A stretch of DNA of 64,000 bases from Syngnathus acus (Eukaryota; Chordata; Actinopteri; Syngnathiformes; Syngnathidae): the NCBI RefSeq assembly GCF_901709675.1, contig NC_051108.1, positions 7,610,631 through 7,674,630 of the forward strand, read 5' to 3'. This document shows, in pieces, positions 60,450 through 64,000 of the stretch (its first letter is position 1; every line of letters begins with the position of its first letter). Below the pieces are notes generated by a model that saw only the letters and a list, made by a program, of their open reading frames with translations, was not told where the DNA came from and searched no databases. The position numbers and the translations under genes are program-made.

Positions 60450-63400
60450 ATGAAATCATCCGTAATTCGCAGCGCTTGTGGCAACGCTGCTCTTCGGATA
60501 CAACATGCTCGACACGGAAGCAGGGTCAGCGGGGCACCGCAGAGATGCCAGCCGACTGCTGCGACTCACAGCCGGCTTGTGGTGCGAGCGGCGAGCGCTA
60601 CGGCTAACAGCGGCACCAACGCCAAACTGGCCGACTACTTCGGAAAGCGTTTGCCGAAACGAGACGCCGGTGACTTCGATCACTCTCTCAGGTAAAGAAG
60701 TATTTTGGCTGGTCGACACTTCCGCTGTTTGTGCCGTTTTGACTAGCCGCCAAACACGCACGTTTCCCGGATAGGATCAGAGACTTTTCCCGCCGTGAGC
60801 TGATGTAACCTCGCCTCTTAGTTGTTCTACATGATCGTTTAATCGTCAGAAAAAAATGAGAATTAAGACGCAGGTCGTCAGATAATGTATCATTCAATGT
60901 AATCATTCATACAATAATTTAATAATTTAGGTATTCATTCATTGAACGTGTAAATGTGTCGTCATATAAATGCGCAACGGGTGACTCGTGTAGTAGCTGG
61001 GTACCCGACACTTAATTATTCATTTATTACTTCTTTGATGGCAAACATGGTGTTTATTGTGTTCTATGACTTTTCCTCAAATGTTTTGTTTAGTTACTTA
61101 CTAGTTGGCTGATGCTACAATGTTTGTATCTCGTTTCATTGTTGAAAGCGAACATATTAGACTCTAATTTCTGCCTAGCAACATCAGTTGTGTTGTAATT
61201 GTTACAGTCCAAATCCATATTCATTGAGCCTTAGAGACAATATATATTAAAATATCTATGTCCTGTTTTTTCCGTCACAGAGATGTGGTTCACAGCACCA
61301 AAGAGGCAATTGTGGCCCTGCAGAGAAAGAATCCAGGTGTCCAGCCACTACTTGCCATTATACAGGTAGTGTATGACTTTTTTCACTCAGTTAAAATGTC
61401 ATTTGCTTTAGTCGTCAGAGTAACTTTATTTCAAAGGTGGGTGAAGATGACAGCCTGTTGGAGATCAACAAGAAAATAGCAGGAAAGGTAATTCTCATTT
61501 GAACGAATAACCCCCTTTTGTTCTTCCTCACCGTTCTATACCAAGTCTCCGATAATCGCTTTTTCTTCACATTCTCCCACAGGCGAGCTTAATTGTCACT
61601 CAGACCTGTCTTGCCAAGGATCGCAGTGAAGACGAAGTAAGTGAATCAAAAAAGCGAAACCCATCAGACCCGTCATTGTTTGCTCGTCATGTGATCAACC
61701 GCATCCGAACTGCTAAATCCAATTTGGTAATTGCTCAACTGTGACTCACTGATGTTTACACACTAGGCCAAATTGACTTTGTTGCATTTTCAGCATAGGC
61801 AAATAAACTAATGTTTAATAACTTTTGTGTGCTTGACTTCTACTTTACAGCGCTTCTCTTTTTATATGATCACAGTTTTCATTTCCTTCAGTTGGTTGTT
61901 TTGTGTCCGCAAGTTTCCTTACATATTTGCTATGTCCGCATGAATAGATTGTCGAGGAGGTGTTGAAGCTGAACCAGGACCCCAGGGTGCACGGCATCTA
62001 CCTCCACCTCCCCCCTGCTTCCCTCACCGACCGAGTGCTTGACGCCCTCAAACCTGAGAAGGATGTGGATGGGTAAAACGATGCACAATGGGTCAAATTA
62101 TTTAATCATTAAAAATAACTGTTGAAGAAAAATGCCCTAGCCTTGAGGCAAATTCCCATCTGTACAGATAATTTGATTTAAAGAAGAAAAAAAAAAAAGC
62201 ACCCTCAGTGTGTGTACAGCTCTCTCGTGACTTCTTCTGCCTCTTAGGCTAACTTGTGCCGATTTACAAAGCTCCTATCCCAGGTCGAGATGTGCTAATT
62301 CATAACAGTTTCTTGGCACCAAGCTGCCACAAGAGGGCGCCAAATCCTCATCAAAGTAGGGCTACTTTTCTCTTTGCAAGGCTTTGGTGAAAACAAACAT
62401 TGTGTCCATTTTTAATAAAGGCCAAAAGTATCTCATATGACTTTTTCTAAATGTAGACGAATCAAATTCTAACTTTTATGTCTGCTACTAAACCTAATCC
62501 AAGACTTGTGCTTCTTTCCATCGTCTACAAAAGGATAACGTATTTGAACATGGGTCGTTTGGTGCAAGGCGACCTGAACAAAGGCTTTGTCCCACCTCTT
62601 GCTGGCGCTGTAATGGATCTGTTGCAGAAACACGGTGAGTTAACCCTGCACGTGTTCCCTTGTGACATATAATAAATGAAACTATTTGGCTCTAGACTCC
62701 TCGGTAGAAGGAAGAACAGTACTCCTGATCGGTGCTGACGGACCTCTTGGAGTGGCCCTGCAGTGCCTGCTGGAGAGAAATGGAATGGCAGCTCTTAGAA
62801 GTCATTCCAGTTTCAAGAACCTACAAAGACAGGTACCATTTTCAGTGGCTTATAGTTGACTTGTTGTTTTCAGACTCATGTCATGTTAATTATTTTGCCA
62901 GGTGATGGAGGCTGATGCTGTGGTGTTACTCGGTGCAGAGGATCTTGACATCCCACCCACTTGGATCAGGCCTGGGGCCGCGGTGATCCGCTGGGAGCCC
63001 AGCCTAGACTCGGGTACCGTAAAACAATGGTCCCCAAGCGGTGCAGAACGGGTCCATAAGATGTCATTTTGATTTTCAGATGACTCCGGGATGTCTTCAA
63101 AATCCAGGTTGGCATATCTCACGGCAGCATACAGAGTGCAGGTATAAAATACAGAATACGGGACAACTCGGTTCTTCAATTTTGCATTCCATTCTAACTG
63201 TTGGTTTGGTTTGTCTTGAAGAACGTGGTGCACAGCAGCAGTCGGAGGATCCAGGAGCAGCAGCACCGACCGTGGCGACTGCGCAACCTCAAACTGCAGC
63301 CCCTGACGCCTGTGCCGAGGTACTTGAAGCTTAAAGATGATGTGAATTGGAATTATTTGAATCTCATGCTTTTTTTTTCCCCTGTTCATTTTTTTGTTTG

Positions 63401-63971
63401 CCAGTGACGTTGAGATTTCCAGAGCACAGACCCCAAAGGCAGTGGAGGAGCTGGCAGAGGAGATCGGTCTGTTGCCAGAAGAGCTTGAAGCTTACGGCAG
63501 GAGCAAAGCAAAAGTCCGCCTGTCCCTGTTAGAGCGCCTACAAACACAGCCGGACGGCAAATACGTCCTGGTGGCGGGGTGAGTCGGTTTGTGTTACCCG
63601 TCGCTCGTACAGAAATGCAAAGCTAAACCGCCTTGTGTGTTTCTGTCAGAATCACGCCGACCCCACTTGGCGAAGGGAAGAGCACTGTGACAATCGGCTT
63701 AGTCCAGGCTCTGTCTGCTCACCTGAAGCTCAACTCTTTTGCGTGTCTACGACAACCCTCTCAGGGACCCACCTTTGGGATCAAAGGTAAGCAGTGCACA
63801 CGGGTTTAGTTGGTCATTTCATCCCCTGAAGCGTCATGGAGGGGGCAGTTCATTCAGAGTCCAGCGCTCAGCATTCCTGTCTTATTGTCAACCTCTAACT
63901 TTGCTTTGCCTTTTTTGTGTCTAGGGGGAGCAGCAGGAGGGGGCTACGCTCAGGTCATCCCAATGGAGGAG
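60450..63971 (+). CDS. mthfd1l: mitochondrial monofunctional formate-tetrahydrofolate ligase (5' part, 13 exons)
   Basis: The enzyme converts 10-formyl-THF and formate in the mitochondrial one-carbon pathway. Exons: 60450-60691, 61281-61365, 61437-61487, 61583-61636, 61948-62072, 62534-62634, 62696-62832, 62902-63013, 63080-63141, 63222-63319, 63405-63578, 63650-63786, 63925-63971. All phases agree (475 codons), and the gene continues past the window. The start [20 protein letters not shown] is basic and amphipathic, a mitochondrial presequence; an upstream in-frame ATG at 60,405 is less likely. A degenerate dehydrogenase/cyclohydrolase-like domain follows ([17 protein letters not shown]). 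Then the ligase starts: [20 protein letters not shown], the P-loop [26 protein letters not shown]. The Tyr of the usual YxxxK dehydrogenase motif is replaced (SLLEINKK), as expected for the monofunctional MTHFD1L. Confidence 0.95.
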
Positions 63972-64000
63972 GTGAGACGCACACAGCCTTCTTCCTTTGC

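Overview
The window reads as nuclear DNA from a teleost fish. The genes are vertebrate orthologues with compact GT-AG introns, tandem stx11 copies as known in teleosts, and many fish-type DNA transposons and tRNA-derived SINEs. The species cannot be named from sequence alone; a percomorph-like fish is a guess.

Layout. Positions 1 to about 48,656 (minus strand) hold most of the utrophin gene, utrn. I traced 56 coding exons, from the A-type start codon at 48,654 to an exon ending at 5,287. All junction phases agree: 8,151 coding bases, 2,717 codons, no internal stop. The encoded part covers the actin-binding CH1-CH2 domain and most of the spectrin-repeat rod. The last repeats and the WW, EF-hand and ZZ region lie beyond position 1. 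Exons are small; many have exactly the length of the matching human dystrophin exon. One intron of 16.2 kb (6,138-22,317) stands out and holds a probable alternative first exon near 20.4 kb, in the position of the Dp116 / G-utrophin (Up113) promoter.

Downstream on the minus strand are a five-exon clec11a-like C-type lectin (51,437-53,120), a tRNA-Leu(TAA) (54,662-54,744), and two tandem stx11 genes with intronless coding regions (55,542-56,423 and 57,483-58,379). On the plus strand from 60,450 the mitochondrial formate-tetrahydrofolate ligase gene mthfd1l begins and runs off the right end after 13 exons. utrn, stx11 and mthfd1l are neighbours on human 6q24-q25, which supports calling this utrn rather than dmd; clec11a is not part of that human block.

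Mobile DNA sits mainly in utrn introns: two copies of a pogo-like TA-flanked element (one keeps a CENP-B-type helix-turn-helix remnant), two copies in opposite orientation of a second TA-flanked family with a 118-bp minisatellite (one carries a nested element that itself carries a SINE), a broken hAT element with degenerate 8-bp target duplications, a full-length tRNA-derived SINE, and an RTE-like LINE tail.

Most notable: this utrophin encodes a spectrin repeat in the place of dystrophin R19, over three exons matching dystrophin exons 48-50. Mammalian utrophin is known for lacking that repeat. The G-utrophin-type first exon is in frame with the next shared exon.
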